NCBI GenBank assembly: GCA_003024985.2
Contig: PXIH01S0027596.1
Direction: 5' to 3' (one strand)
Length of the DNA stretch: 10,213 nucleotides
DNA from: Euperipatoides rowelli
Taxonomy: Eukaryota; Onychophora; Udeonychophora; Euonychophora; Peripatopsidae
The notes beneath the pieces were generated by a model. It was given only the letters and a program-made list of their open reading frames with translations. It searched no databases and was not told the origin of the DNA. Positions 1-7,534 of the stretch are shown here, piece after piece. Within the stretch, counting starts at the first letter, position 1; every line of letters starts with the position of its first letter. The position numbers and the translations under genes are program-made.

Positions 1-58
1 ACATTTAAATCAGTAATTATTATATAACATGAATAAACATTAAATTACCAAAATAAAT

Positions 59-76
59 ATTATAATTAATTATAAT
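59..76. repeat. 18-bp perfect AT palindrome
   Basis: ATTATAATTAATTATAAT equals its own reverse complement. It consists only of A and T in an AT-rich context, so it may be chance. No function is assigned. Confidence 0.6.
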
Positions 77-93
77 CTCACTTAATTTCATCA

Positions 94-251
94 CTTTGAT
101 TATGCTTCTGAGCTAGAAGATTATAATATATGCCAGTGTAGCCTGAGTCTTAAAGATGGTTAACCCAGAGATGTGAAGATACACTTTATAAGAACCAACT
201 CAGAATAACTTTAAAGATGAAGACCTTTGATTATGCTTCTGAGCTAGAAGA
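94..251 (+). repeat. 27-bp direct repeat pair, 131-bp period
   Basis: The same 27 bases, beginning CTTTGATTATGCTTCTGAGC, occur at 94-120 and 225-251. The 27 bases are identical in both places. The bases after each copy remain loosely alignable (TATAATATATG against TAAATATAG), which suggests the remains of a tandem duplication with a 131-bp unit rather than two chance matches. No open frame or terminal repeat is associated with it. Confidence 0.75.
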
Positions 252-408
252 CTGTAAATATAGCTTGTAATAATAAAAAAATTCTAATTTTTGATAATAA
301 AATAATCTCTTCAACTTATAGGCCTATAGTTTATATAGTGGTGTAGCTACAATAATATTCTGTGACTGCTGCAAGTTTTGCAGTGTGTCCCCCTTCCCCT
401 TGTTGAAT

Positions 409-435
409 GAAAATTTAATTATCAATTAAATTTTC
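409..435. repeat. 12-bp perfect inverted repeat, 3-nt loop
   Basis: GAAAATTTAATT at 409-420 is the exact reverse complement of AATTAAATTTTC at 424-435, with ATC between them. It lies just left of the T13A13 tract, so two hairpin-forming sequences sit within about 60 bp. No promoter or gene context is visible. Confidence 0.7.
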
Positions 436-445
436 TTTTCCTTGC

Positions 446-493
446 TTTTTTTTTTTTTAAAAAAAAAAAAATTTCCTCTCGCAGAAAGGAAAT
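446..493. repeat. T13A13 palindromic tract with adjoining small inverted repeat
   Basis: Thirteen T (446-458) run directly into thirteen A (459-471), making a perfect 26-bp self-complementary tract. Next to it, ATTTCCT (471-477) pairs with AGGAAAT (487-493) around a nine-base loop. Similar T-then-A tracts recur at 2293-2307, 4870-4884 and 7985-8011. Confidence 0.8.
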
Positions 494-801
494 GGCTCCG
501 TTTTTATTTCACAATAATCAATACAATACTGATATAAATACAAAGAAAAACATTTGATGACATAACTGACATATGTGTACAGAATCTTATGACTTGGACT
601 AATTTAATTTGGAGAATGAAGGTTTACCCGAATTCGATTCAGCAGCCAACTTGTCTGCCAAAGCACCAAGTCAGGATGCTCTCCTGACTCGACTAGTCCT
701 GCAGGGCTTTTTTCTTGCTTCTTTGTATCTGTATGAGCTAAAGAAATAAATTATTTACAGCCAACATCATTGTCATCCAGCGCTAGTCTAAAACATGGGC
801 C
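494..801. other. gene-less stretch
   Basis: No reading frame of note and no repeat that I recognise. The segment from about 625 to 710 has more G and C and fewer homopolymers than its surroundings and could be an old insertion or exon relic, but all frames are short and give no recognisable protein. Confidence 0.4.
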
Positions 802-865
802 CAGGGTCGGATTAAAACAAATGATGTCCTAAACACAGCCAAACATCGATGCCCCCCCCCCCCCC
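802..865 (+). mobile_element. possible hAT-like transposon terminus running into a C14 tract
   Basis: The segment begins CAGGGTCGGATTAA (802-815), resembling the CAGGG-C-GGATTAA type ends of some animal hAT elements. It ends in a run of 14 C at 852-865. I could not find a matching inverted end (TTAATCCGACCCTG) in the window or a flanking 8-bp duplication, so it would be a solo or truncated end. The resemblance is recalled from general knowledge of hAT ends, not computed. Confidence 0.3.
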
Positions 866-1190
866 TCAGCACCTACATAATTATACTCATATTTTTCTGT
901 AGATATGACTGGATTAAGCAGTAAAAGGTAATACACAACAGCTCTTTGGAAAATCATTTCTTATGAATAGCCATAACAGAAAGAATGTTTGAGAAAAATA
1001 CTTCATCTTCACGGTTAATATCCTGACATAAAATCATCATTTATCTAAAGTTTTTTTTTTTCAACATTTTCTGTTGCTCTTTATAGTAATTGTCTGCAAA
1101 TTAATGGCTTCTTATTTCAGGATACTTAGTTTTATATCTTGTTCACTAAAACTTTCCTTGTTTATGTGAAAAATTAATATAGAGATTAAG
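866..1190. other. gene-less AT-rich stretch
   Basis: AT-rich sequence with a T10 tract near 1051-1060. No reading frame, RNA gene or clear repeat was seen. Confidence 0.4.
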
Positions 1191-1224
1191 GATCAATGGG
1201 CCAAATCAGCTGATGAGTTAAATG

Positions 1225-1290
1225 CTAGCCAGTCCCATCCAGCCAGGGCTCGAATGGAGGGGGAATGCGGGTTTCCGGAGACCCCCGACT
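1225..1290 (+). repeat. GC-rich patch, possibly a SINE fragment
   Basis: This patch is strikingly richer in G and C than its flanks. GGCTCGAATGG at 1247-1257 resembles a pol III B box (GGTTCGANNCC). GGGGG at 1259-1263 can pair with CCCCC at 1282-1286. No convincing A box lies at the normal distance upstream and no cloverleaf can be drawn, so it is not a tRNA. A tRNA-derived SINE body or the end of a DNA transposon are both possible. Confidence 0.25.
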
Positions 1291-1300
1291 TTATTTGTTG

Positions 1301-2040
1301 AAGTGACGCATTTCCTTATTTCACACTAAACAAAATTGACATAGCCTACCAGTATATGAAATGGGACGTCTAAACACCAGACTCCAATGCCACCTGAATC
1401 TCTGTTACTATTCAACAGCATATTTTATTATTTTAAAAAAGTTATAGAAGGTTTGAATACGATACAATTTAGCATAAAATGCCTATTTCTATTTTGCATC
1501 AGTCCAGCCGTCATCCAATTAGCCATTTTTATTTTAGTAAAGTAATCCGTATGGGTAAGTTTTCTCACAGCTTTGACGTAACTTTATTGCTATTAAAAAA
1601 TATCTATTATTAATTCTTTGATTAGAGTATATGCTTTGCTCCATTAAGTTGTCTGTCAACGATATCAAATAATTGTAAAATTTAGCATTAATCTTTTCTT
1701 TAACAAAACGTTTTATTTGCTTCGTTATTTTAGCCTTAGAAAAAAATCTTTCTTTGCTTTTCGATTACTTCAGCTCACACACTTCGCTATTGACATGTGT
1801 CGTTCAATGTGCGATAATTCGATAATAAAAAAGATAATGCTAGTATCGATTTTGATTGTATATGTGCAAATTTGCAATTGTTAAAACTCCACTAATTCCG
1901 TCGTCTACTAGGCTCTAATTATTTCAATCCCTAATTTATTTTAGCTCACTTCTATAGCGCTTTGAAAGCATAAGCGTGATCGCATTTTAATAAATGATAA
2001 TTTCAATTTTTTTTAAAAATTCATTAAGACTTGCAATTTA
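1301..2040. other. gene-less AT-rich stretch
   Basis: No reading frame longer than a few dozen codons, no terminal repeats and no array. Homopolymer tracts and scattered AATAAA-like words are what base composition alone would give. Confidence 0.45.
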
Positions 2041-2041
2041 A

Positions 2042-2061
2042 TTTAACTTACTTAAGTTAAA
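2042..2061. repeat. 8-bp inverted repeat, 4-nt loop
   Basis: TTTAACTT (2042-2049) pairs with AAGTTAAA (2054-2061) around ACTT. It is a short AT-rich hairpin and may be chance. It precedes a weak direct repeat: TTAAAAACATC followed by AGTTG-TAAAGAA occurs at 2075-2100 and again at 2470-2496. Confidence 0.5.
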
Positions 2062-2625
2062 ATTACATAATAAGTTAAAAACATCCAGTTGGTAAAGAAC
2101 AATTTTATTTATTTATAATGATTTACTATGTTTTTTTTTTTTTAGTAGACATAATTTATTCGTATTATTGTAAATAAAACCCACATCTGATTCTGGAGAG
2201 AAAGCTTATCTGATTACCATCAAGACAACCAATCATGTTTGACTTCACGGCACATAACTAAAATGAAATTTCAGCATTATTTCTAGACTTAATTTTTTTA
2301 AAAAAAATAAATTTACTTAATTTAAAACTAGCTGCTAACAAAATCTGAACAAATTATGTACCGGTAATAAAAAAAATTGCAATTCATTAACTTCAGCCTT
2401 AAAAACTAGGATATTTTCTATTTGTAAATCTTACTAGATACTGTCACTTTAATCTTATTCAAACTAAATTTAAAAACATCTTAGTTGATAAAGAAAAGAA
2501 TCTAGTATTTTCCAAAAGAAGTTTGTAGTTTAGCCAAATCAATATTTTAATTAAGATTTCAAACATTCTTAGAGGATATATTTTTAAATGAAAAAAAAAA
2601 AAAAAACATTAAAAGATTTTTTTAT
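2062..2625. other. gene-less stretch with T7A8 tract and A16 run
   Basis: It contains a T7A8 palindrome (2293-2307) and an A tract of 16 near 2591-2606. No supported gene was seen. ACATTCTTA near 2567 also occurs just upstream of the second copy of the interspersed repeat (near 6900), so homology of the two copies may reach back into this stretch. Confidence 0.45.
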
Positions 2626-2755
2626 ATTAAGGTTTTATTTTCAGCTACTTGTGTTTGTTTCGAGTTGTTTTTATAAAAATCGCCGACTGTAAATAAAAAA
2701 ATAACTCTTCCAAACCAGTTAGCACTAATGACTGATCTACAATGTGATTGGTTTG
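2626..2755 (+). repeat. interspersed repeat, copy 1 (partner at 6924-7042)
   Basis: This segment and 6924-7042 share a series of colinear blocks in the same order: ATTAA-GGTTT, CTACTTGTGTTT, TTTCGA-TTG, TTTATAAAAA, AATAAAAAAATAA / AATTAAAAAAATAA, ACTGATCTACA and TGATTGGT. The spacing is nearly constant and the offset is about 4.29-4.30 kb. The colinearity rules out chance. The copies are diverged and have small indels, so this is an old interspersed family. No terminal repeats or coding capacity were found and the family is not recognised. Confidence 0.7.
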
Positions 2756-3047
2756 GAAAAGATCGATCTTTCACACATTTAATGGCTTATCTATTGACCA
2801 GCTAGCCTAGTCTCTGCCTTATCTGTATGGATTACTACAAATATAGCCATTGATTGGTTAATAGTTGGGTTGACGGAAAAGATGTCAAAATCCTCAAAAA
2901 TGATCAATCAGGTTTATTCCACCAATTTATTATCAACATGGTTCGGTTATATTTATTTATTACTTAGTAGGAGTTAAGGTTCAGCCTTGGGTGAAGGTTA
3001 GGATTGTAAATTAAAAAAAACAAAAAAACATTTAGTTTTAGGAGTAA
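2756..3047. other. gene-less stretch
   Basis: GATTGGTT recurs near 2852, echoing the end of the preceding repeat copy. Otherwise no gene or structure is supported. Confidence 0.35.
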
Positions 3048-3218
3048 TAGGGATGTTGCTTCCAAGACTTCCACCCCCACTGGCTCTTTGCTCCTAGACT
3101 CCATGGCACACAGACCCTCCTCTTTTAGTAACTCCATTTCTTCTTTAGCATTCAGGCCCTGCAGCCAGCATGTTACAATCGACTGAACTGAAACTCTCAT
3201 GCCATGAGATGGAAGCAA
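3048..3218 (-). other. coding-like stretch on the minus strand, unrecognised
   Basis: On the minus strand this stretch is open for about 55 codons from an ATG at 3218. It encodes a mixed-composition peptide containing VTCWLQGLNAKEEMELLKEE, with an acidic and basic helical look. G and C are clearly higher here than in the flanks. Minus-strand TTTCAGTTCAG, close after the start, could serve as a splice acceptor, so an exon or exon relic is conceivable. The frame continues to 2964 only through low-complexity sequence. I recognise no domain and the stretch could be chance. Confidence 0.2.
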
Positions 3219-3706
3219 ATGTGATATCTAATGATATCATCAAACTCTTGAAATTTTAGTTACCATGACAAAGAAAATGGTTTTATTTTAAACAATGCAG
3301 CTCGTAAATTCAAACATGGCAGACAAGGACAGTTGCAAAAGATTCAACTAAAGTCAAGTATGACAGCGAAAGAGTTAATGACTGGATAGAATATGGAAAA
3401 AAATGATATGACCCTTTCCTTGATGCTTCAAGCACATCCATATTTTGCTTAACAGTTATTCCAGCCTAGCATATGCCATATGGCAGCAATGGCTTCACAT
3501 TGGCAGGACATTAGCCTATACATAGGCTTTTAAACAAAACATTTTAACCTACAATACACAAAATTATAAGTAATAATTCCTATCTTCTAGTTATATTAAT
3601 CTAAACTCGTCCTTTTTACATTCTATTCCCATGACTTCTTATACCATTACCATACCAAATTACAAACCAAATGATACAACAGCAATTAGATGAACATTTG
3701 TTTAGA
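3219..3706. other. gene-less stretch with two small palindromes
   Basis: TGCCATATGGCA at 3474-3485 is a perfect 12-bp palindrome. AGCCTAT (3513-3519) pairs with ATAGGCT (3522-3528) across two bases. No open frame with recognisable product was found. Confidence 0.5.
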
Positions 3707-3761
3707 TACCGTAGCTATTGTGGTCAAGTGGACACGTTGCACATCACAATTAGCTACGGTA
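3707..3761. repeat. near-perfect 16/17-bp inverted repeat with 22-nt loop
   Basis: TACCGTAGCTATTGTG at 3707-3722 pairs with CACAATTAGCTACGGTA at 3745-3761. The only fault is one unpaired A in the right arm. As RNA, a further G-U and U-A pair would extend the stem. The arms are not simple AT sequence, which makes chance unlikely. The stem is shorter than usual for an animal microRNA precursor. A very small transposon remnant, a conserved hairpin or a cruciform are alternatives. Confidence 0.75.
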
Positions 3762-3953
3762 ACTTAAAATTTATAAATTAACTTATTTCTTATTTTTGTT
3801 TCCTTTTAAGAAGGCGATATTCACTAATTTCCTAAAAAAAATATTTTCTAAAGATATTATTTTTAAAAAGAAAGTTAAATTCGCTAACATTTATTCCATA
3901 AATTTTGGTTTGGTGCACTGCATACTCACTTATTATTAAACTTGTGAAGAAAG

Positions 3954-3968
3954 TGCCACCTGGTGGCA
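3954..3968. promoter_or_regulatory. palindrome resembling a CTCF core / E-box
   Basis: TGCCACCTGGTGGCA is a perfect palindrome with a one-base centre. It contains an E-box (CACCTG). It also resembles the CTCF core (CC-A/G-C-N-A-G-G-T/G-GGC) except for T where A is usual. The similarity is by eye, there is no gene nearby, and a short motif match alone is weak. Confidence 0.2.
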
Positions 3969-3999
3969 ACAATTAAGTTTTAAAAATGTATCCCTGCTG

Positions 4000-4110
4000 T
4001 TTCAGGAATAATTGGGGCTCTGGAGTTTGCTATACAGTTGGCTAGAAAATGCATCCTTAGGGTAGGAAAGGTTGTAGGGAGCCCAAAATAGCATCGGTCT
4101 GGTGTACTTT
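4000..4110 (+). other. short coding-like stretch, unrecognised
   Basis: A plus-strand frame is open for 33 codons up to the TAG at 4089-4091 and includes IPAVSGIIGALEFAIQLARK. It follows a CTGTTTCAG that looks like a splice acceptor. G and C are higher than in the flanks. The IPAVSGIIGA segment faintly recalls the IPVVIGALG motif near the C-terminus of some LINE reverse transcriptases, but the downstream motif expected there is not seen. Treat it as a possible relic only. Confidence 0.15.
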
Positions 4111-4278
4111 AGCAGGGTGTTCAAGTAAATCCAGCATCGTTGTGATAGGATGAGTCATTGAGGAGGAGCAGCAAACTTTATAGAACATCACAGTTAAGAC
4201 ATGACAAAGATACATGAGAAATATTTTACATTATTATAATATTTTAATTGTTATAAAATGACTGCATATTAAACACGA

Positions 4279-4479
4279 ATGAAATGGGAGTCGGTGGCAG
4301 ACTGGAATGAAAAATATTGGTTGTTAGGAGACAAATGGGACCCACCAACAATCAGGGCCAAAAAATTTGATAAGCTTTTTTTATATTATTATTGTATGGA
4401 TGGTCTGTTCCTTATCCACCAAAATTTAATAAGTTTTTTTTTTTTTTTTAAGTTGTTTGGACATTTTGTTAGCCCTTAG
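4279..4479 (+). other. small open frame, 66 codons, unrecognised
   Basis: The first 35 codons from the ATG at 4279 give a hydrophilic peptide rich in W, D and K (for example KYWLLGDKWDPPTIRAKKFD). The rest is translated low-complexity T-rich sequence giving runs of Y and F. Only the first part looks coding-like. There is no recognisable domain and no promoter signal. It may be an exon or transposon relic, or chance. Confidence 0.15.
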
Positions 4480-4620
4480 GGAGGGAGCACTTGCCATCAG
4501 GCAAGTTGGCACCCTGGCCATTCCACCACTGAGGGAGTCCATATCAATTAAATATAAATTAGTTCTGGGGGCATGCCCTTAGATTCTTCCTGGACCTTCC
4601 ACTCCCATCTAGGAAACACT
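4461..4620 (+). other. GC-richer patch with coding-like frame and 7-bp hairpin
   Basis: ACTTGCC (4489-4495) pairs with GGCAAGT (4500-4506) around ATCA. One plus frame over this patch is open for about 40 codons and reads LREGALAIRQVGTLAIPPLR before a stop near 4579. Base composition stands out from the AT-rich flanks. I do not recognise the peptide. It could belong to the same decayed element as the two coding-like stretches just upstream. Confidence 0.2.
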
Positions 4621-5035
4621 CCTCGACATAATAGTGAACTTAAATTATGGATACTCCTAGATGTAAAGATACAAGAAATATGGATGAAAAAATATTTTTT
4701 ATCGACTTTCCCTCCCTGAAATTAACCCATGCAGATCACACAAAATGTTTATACAAAAATTCATTAAAAAAATAATCTTATATAAGATATACAACGTAAT
4801 GTATTATATATATAGGCTACTTTTAATTTAAGAAAAAAATGAAAGCAGGGGAATTATAATTTGACCATATTTTTTTTAAAAAAAGTTTCAACTATAACTA
4901 TTTAAAATTACATTTTATTTTTTTAAATAAAATTAACCTGTCTATTTTTTTCTTCTTTCTTTTTAAAAGTCCATCTTTAAAAGTCGACTTACTTGACTTG
5001 TTACAACAATATTAGTAGATTGCATAATAATAGAG
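4621..5035. other. gene-less AT-rich stretch with T8A7 tract
   Basis: It contains a T8A7 palindrome at 4870-4884 and other T and A runs. No reading frame or repeat of note was found. Confidence 0.45.
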
Positions 5036-5690
5036 CAGTGTTGCCAACCCTATAAATTTATCCATAGATCTACAGATTTTTATAATTACAGAATCTCAGA
5101 TTTTTAAGTGACATCTATGGATTTTTTTTTCCAGGTTTCAGTTTTTTGGGGTTTTTTTTTTCCGGTTTTGCGCTATTAAACCAATAAAATAATAATTGCC
5201 TAAGCAAATCAATCTTTGATACATAAAATTTAGGCATTTTCATAGCTAATATTGATTCATTGATGGGCGATGGCTAAAAGAGTCTTAAAAATGTCTGTCC
5301 CAGCAAAAAAAAGATGAGATATTCACAGAAGTATAATTCACGATGGGAGCAGTTTACAAGTGGTTAAACTTTGTGATTCAGACTGTTTGGGTGGGTTAAA
5401 CAAAATAAAATGACATTGCCAAAAACATGTAACTAATTCTTCCAAGATAGTCAAACAAAAGACATTGTTTGATGTATTCCCACAGAAGAGTGATATAGAT
5501 ACAAATGTGAAGGAAGGTGAATTAAGAATTGTTTCTTTTATTGTCATTTAATATATCTGGGCATTTAACAGAACTTGTAAAACGTGTGTGTACAGATTCT
5601 AAAATTGCTGGGAAAATAGCCTGTAGTAGGACAAAGTGTGCGGAAATGATATGAAATGTTAAAGAATAACAGGTACTGTAAGTTCTCTTT
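5036..5690 (+). mobile_element. truncated hAT DNA transposon fossil (left end plus 5' part of transposase)
   Basis: The left end CAGTGTTGCCAACCC (5036-5050) is of the type found on hAT elements. Next come subterminal repeats: CAGATTTTTA occurs twice (5073 and 5097), and ATCCATAGAT (5060-5069) is an exact inverted match to ATCTATGGAT (5113-5122). About 170 bp further on, transposase-derived sequence begins and runs in the same orientation (5291-5654). After about 5690 nothing matches and no opposite end (GTTGGCAACACTG) exists in the window, so the element is cut off. The right boundary is approximate. Confidence 0.7.
5291..5654 (+). pseudogene. hAT-family transposase fragment, N-terminal part, broken
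   Basis: Three frames in order carry pieces of a hAT transposase. Frame from 5314 reads RYSQKYNSRWEQFTSG, the usual basic-aromatic lead-in to a BED-type zinc finger. Frame of 5291 then gives a zinc-finger tail (GGLNKIK, a stop, HCQKH) followed by KQKTLFDVFPQKSDID and GELRIVSFIV. Frame from 5553 gives HLTELVKRVCTDSKIAGKIA then SRTKCAEM, the start of the transposase core region. Breaks are a stop at 5315-5317, a frame change, and stops at 5365-5367, 5411-5413, 5549-5551 and 5652-5654. The first zinc-ligand pair seems lost in a deletion. The RNase H-like catalytic domain is absent, so it cannot be active. Assignment rests on remembered family motifs. Confidence 0.72.
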
Positions 5691-5991
5691 GATAGTATGT
5701 AAAGTCCTTTTATTTAGCTGATAGAGGTGTTTTTTTTTTTTTTTACTACCCAGAGTCAGTCGGGACTAATCAAGCCCAACTTCTGCCAGATTAGCTGGTT
5801 TGCATTATTTCATTTCATTTGATATAATTAGTATTGTATAGACTGTTGCACAGTTCAAACATTATGCTAATTTTAATAAAAATCAATGATTTAATTACTA
5901 AATTATTATTAGAGAATTATCTTAACATTGAAATAAAAATTAGTTAAATTGTCTATTAAAATGGACATTAAAAAAAAAGTAGTGTCACACA
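5691..5991. other. gene-less stretch with T15 tract
   Basis: A T15 run lies at 5730-5744, followed by a short mixed-composition patch (5745-5800) with no recognisable frame, then AT-rich sequence. The 3' half of the hAT element could be here in unrecognisable form, but I see no evidence of it. Confidence 0.4.
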
Positions 5992-6474
5992 GGGATCATT
6001 TTGAAAACTATGAGAAATGATTAGCTGAATAGGTATTACGAGTTGAAAAAAAAAAGGTTCCGATTATTAAGAATTTGATTTACGCTTAAAATGATTCATT
6101 CCAGTTTTCTCTCAAACTACGAGAAATGAGATCTTATGATTAAATGAATACATTTTTAAAAAGGTTCTGATTAAGAATTTGATTTTTAATTAATATTACG
6201 GTGATTATCTCGGAAACAATGAGAAGAAATGAAATCTTCCGATTAAATAAATACCAAATATGCATTTGAAAAAAAAAGGTTCTGATTATTAAGAATTTGA
6301 TTTACAATTATGGGGATTATCTCGGAAACCAAGAGAACTCTAGTGAGAAACGAGATCTTCCGATTAAATAAATACCAAATATGCATTTGAAAAAAAAAGG
6401 TTCTGATTATTAAGAATTTGATTTACAATTAATGATTTTACAGTAATTATTTCAGAAACTATGAGAATGAGATC
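5992..6474 (+). repeat. satellite-like tandem array, about four monomers of 107-121 bp
   Basis: Two boxes alternate. The first is an A tract followed by GGTTC(T/C)GATTATTAAGAA and TTTGATTTA, with GGTTC at 6056, 6163, 6278 and 6399 (steps of 107, 115 and 121 bp). The second is a GAAAC-ATGAGAA box near 6003, 6114, 6214, 6334 and 6455, usually followed by GAGATCTTCCGATTAAATAA. The last two full monomers are almost identical over about 75 bp (from CTTCCGATTAAATAA to GATTTACAATTA), which suggests recent duplication or conversion. The earlier ones are more diverged and shorter. There is no coding capacity. Confidence 0.9.
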
Positions 6475-6561
6475 AATTGTAGGCTTTTAAACGTAAGAAT
6501 GATAAAGTTTAAAGTGGTTTATGAATGATTTTTTACATTTTATTAAAAATTGATTTATGTT

Positions 6562-6617
6562 TATTTTTAGCTAAAAATATTAGTTTAATTAATCAAATTC
6601 GAATATTTTAGCTAAAA
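6562..6617. repeat. two TTTTAGCTAAAA palindromes 44 bp apart
   Basis: TATTTTTAGCTAAAAATA at 6562-6579 is a perfect 18-bp palindrome. TTTTAGCTAAAA recurs at 6606-6617, itself perfect. GAATATTT (6601-6608) also pairs with AAATATTC (6623-6630). It could be a dimeric protein-binding site or simply AT-rich symmetry. Confidence 0.6.
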
Positions 6618-6630
6618 AATATAAATATTC

Positions 6631-6923
6631 AAAATTTTTATACTATGTTTACAGAAAATTAAAACTTGCCTATGAAGCAAATTGATGTAGCCAAAGGATA
6701 AAATCTTGGTGGTTTTGGGCTGGAGGAAAATGCATATCTGGGATTCAGACGCTAGTCATGACTTCGTTATTGTTTAGAAAAATAGTCAACCAAAGTGTTA
6801 TTTAAAGTTTTTTTATTACTTGGACTTTTGTCATTATTAACTTCACGCAATAATGAGAACAAATTGTTAACTATTACTGTATATCCAAAGTTTTTAATAA
6901 CATTCTTAATGCAAATTAAAACG
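6631..6923. other. gene-less stretch
   Basis: A less AT-rich patch at about 6690-6765 has a minus-strand frame without stops for some 30 codons, but it resembles nothing I know. The rest is AT-rich. Confidence 0.4.
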
Positions 6924-7042
6924 ATTAATGGTTTATATTCGGCCTACTTGTGTTTTTTTCGAATTGACTTTATAAAAACCACTGATTGCAAATTAAAAAA
7001 ATAAGGCTTCTAGAATCACTGATCTACATTCTGATTGGTCTG
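6924..7042 (+). repeat. interspersed repeat, copy 2 (partner at 2626-2755)
   Basis: This copy is colinear with the segment at 2626-2755 through shared blocks from ATTAA-GGTTTATATTC to ACTGATCTACA and CTGATTGGTCTG. It has the same orientation. It is slightly shorter because it lacks a stretch present in copy 1 between the AATAAAAAAATAA block and the ACTGATCTACA block. Confidence 0.7.
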
Positions 7043-7534
7043 TGAAGGAAACGGGCTAGCTCATCTGACAACCATGTACTGAAATTCACACAAGATTTTC
7101 TGGTAAAATTATAGACATGATATCACTTGCCAGTTTTATATTTTGATACATATTGGTATAAAAGTCAAATTTTGATGCTTTTTTTAGACTAAATATAACA
7201 AATTGATTAATTGAATAAGCATTTTTTTTTTACAAAAATACACAAATCAATGAAGTTGAAATAGGCATTGATAAACCACTTTAATGTTATCAAATATTAA
7301 ATGCCTAAAATAAATGCTGCGTTTAATGTTGGTTAAACTGACATATTTCAAAAGAAAATTAAATTCAAATAAATTATGACTCGTATCGGTAGTAAATTTA
7401 CAATACTTATATTCACATTTATAGTAATAGGCTGCTTTTTTTACAATACATTTATTTTATTAGAAGTTTAGGGCACAAAGCACCAAATTCAATAAGAGAT
7501 GCTTTTCAATTTTAATGTTAATGAAAAGATGAAA
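7043..7534. other. gene-less AT-rich stretch
   Basis: No gene is supported. CAAAGCACCAAATTCAAT near 7475-7492 resembles the AAAGCACTAAAATCTTCAAT end of the tandem unit that follows, so a badly decayed third copy of that unit may end here. Confidence 0.35.

Noticed and set aside
1196-1265. Possible tRNA gene around the B-box-like word
   Set aside because: No acceptor stem, A box or cloverleaf could be drawn.
2075-2496. Weak direct repeat TTAAAAACATC...AGTTG-TAAAGAA at 2075 and 2470
   Set aside because: About 26 AT-rich bases with several mismatches and no extended homology; mentioned only under the nearby hairpin and not treated as a finding.
4000-4110. LINE reverse transcriptase C-terminus from the IPAVSGIIGA resemblance
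   Set aside because: The motif match is loose and the following conserved block expected in those proteins is not found in any frame.
4150-4158. ATGAGTCAT, a perfect AP-1-type site
   Set aside because: A nine-base match is expected by chance in a window of this size, and no gene is nearby.
5338-5547. Minus-strand open frame of 69 codons
   Set aside because: It lies antisense to the hAT transposase fossil, whose plus-strand peptides match a known family. The minus frame is a shadow.
5992-6474. CRISPR-like array
   Set aside because: Repeats are over 100 bp, lack unique spacers of constant length and sit in animal-type DNA. It is a satellite-like tandem repeat.
6795-7004. Plus-strand open frame of 69 codons
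   Set aside because: It overlaps copy 2 of an interspersed repeat, its peptide is dominated by AT-driven residues (L, F, K, I, N), and the frame is not preserved in copy 1.
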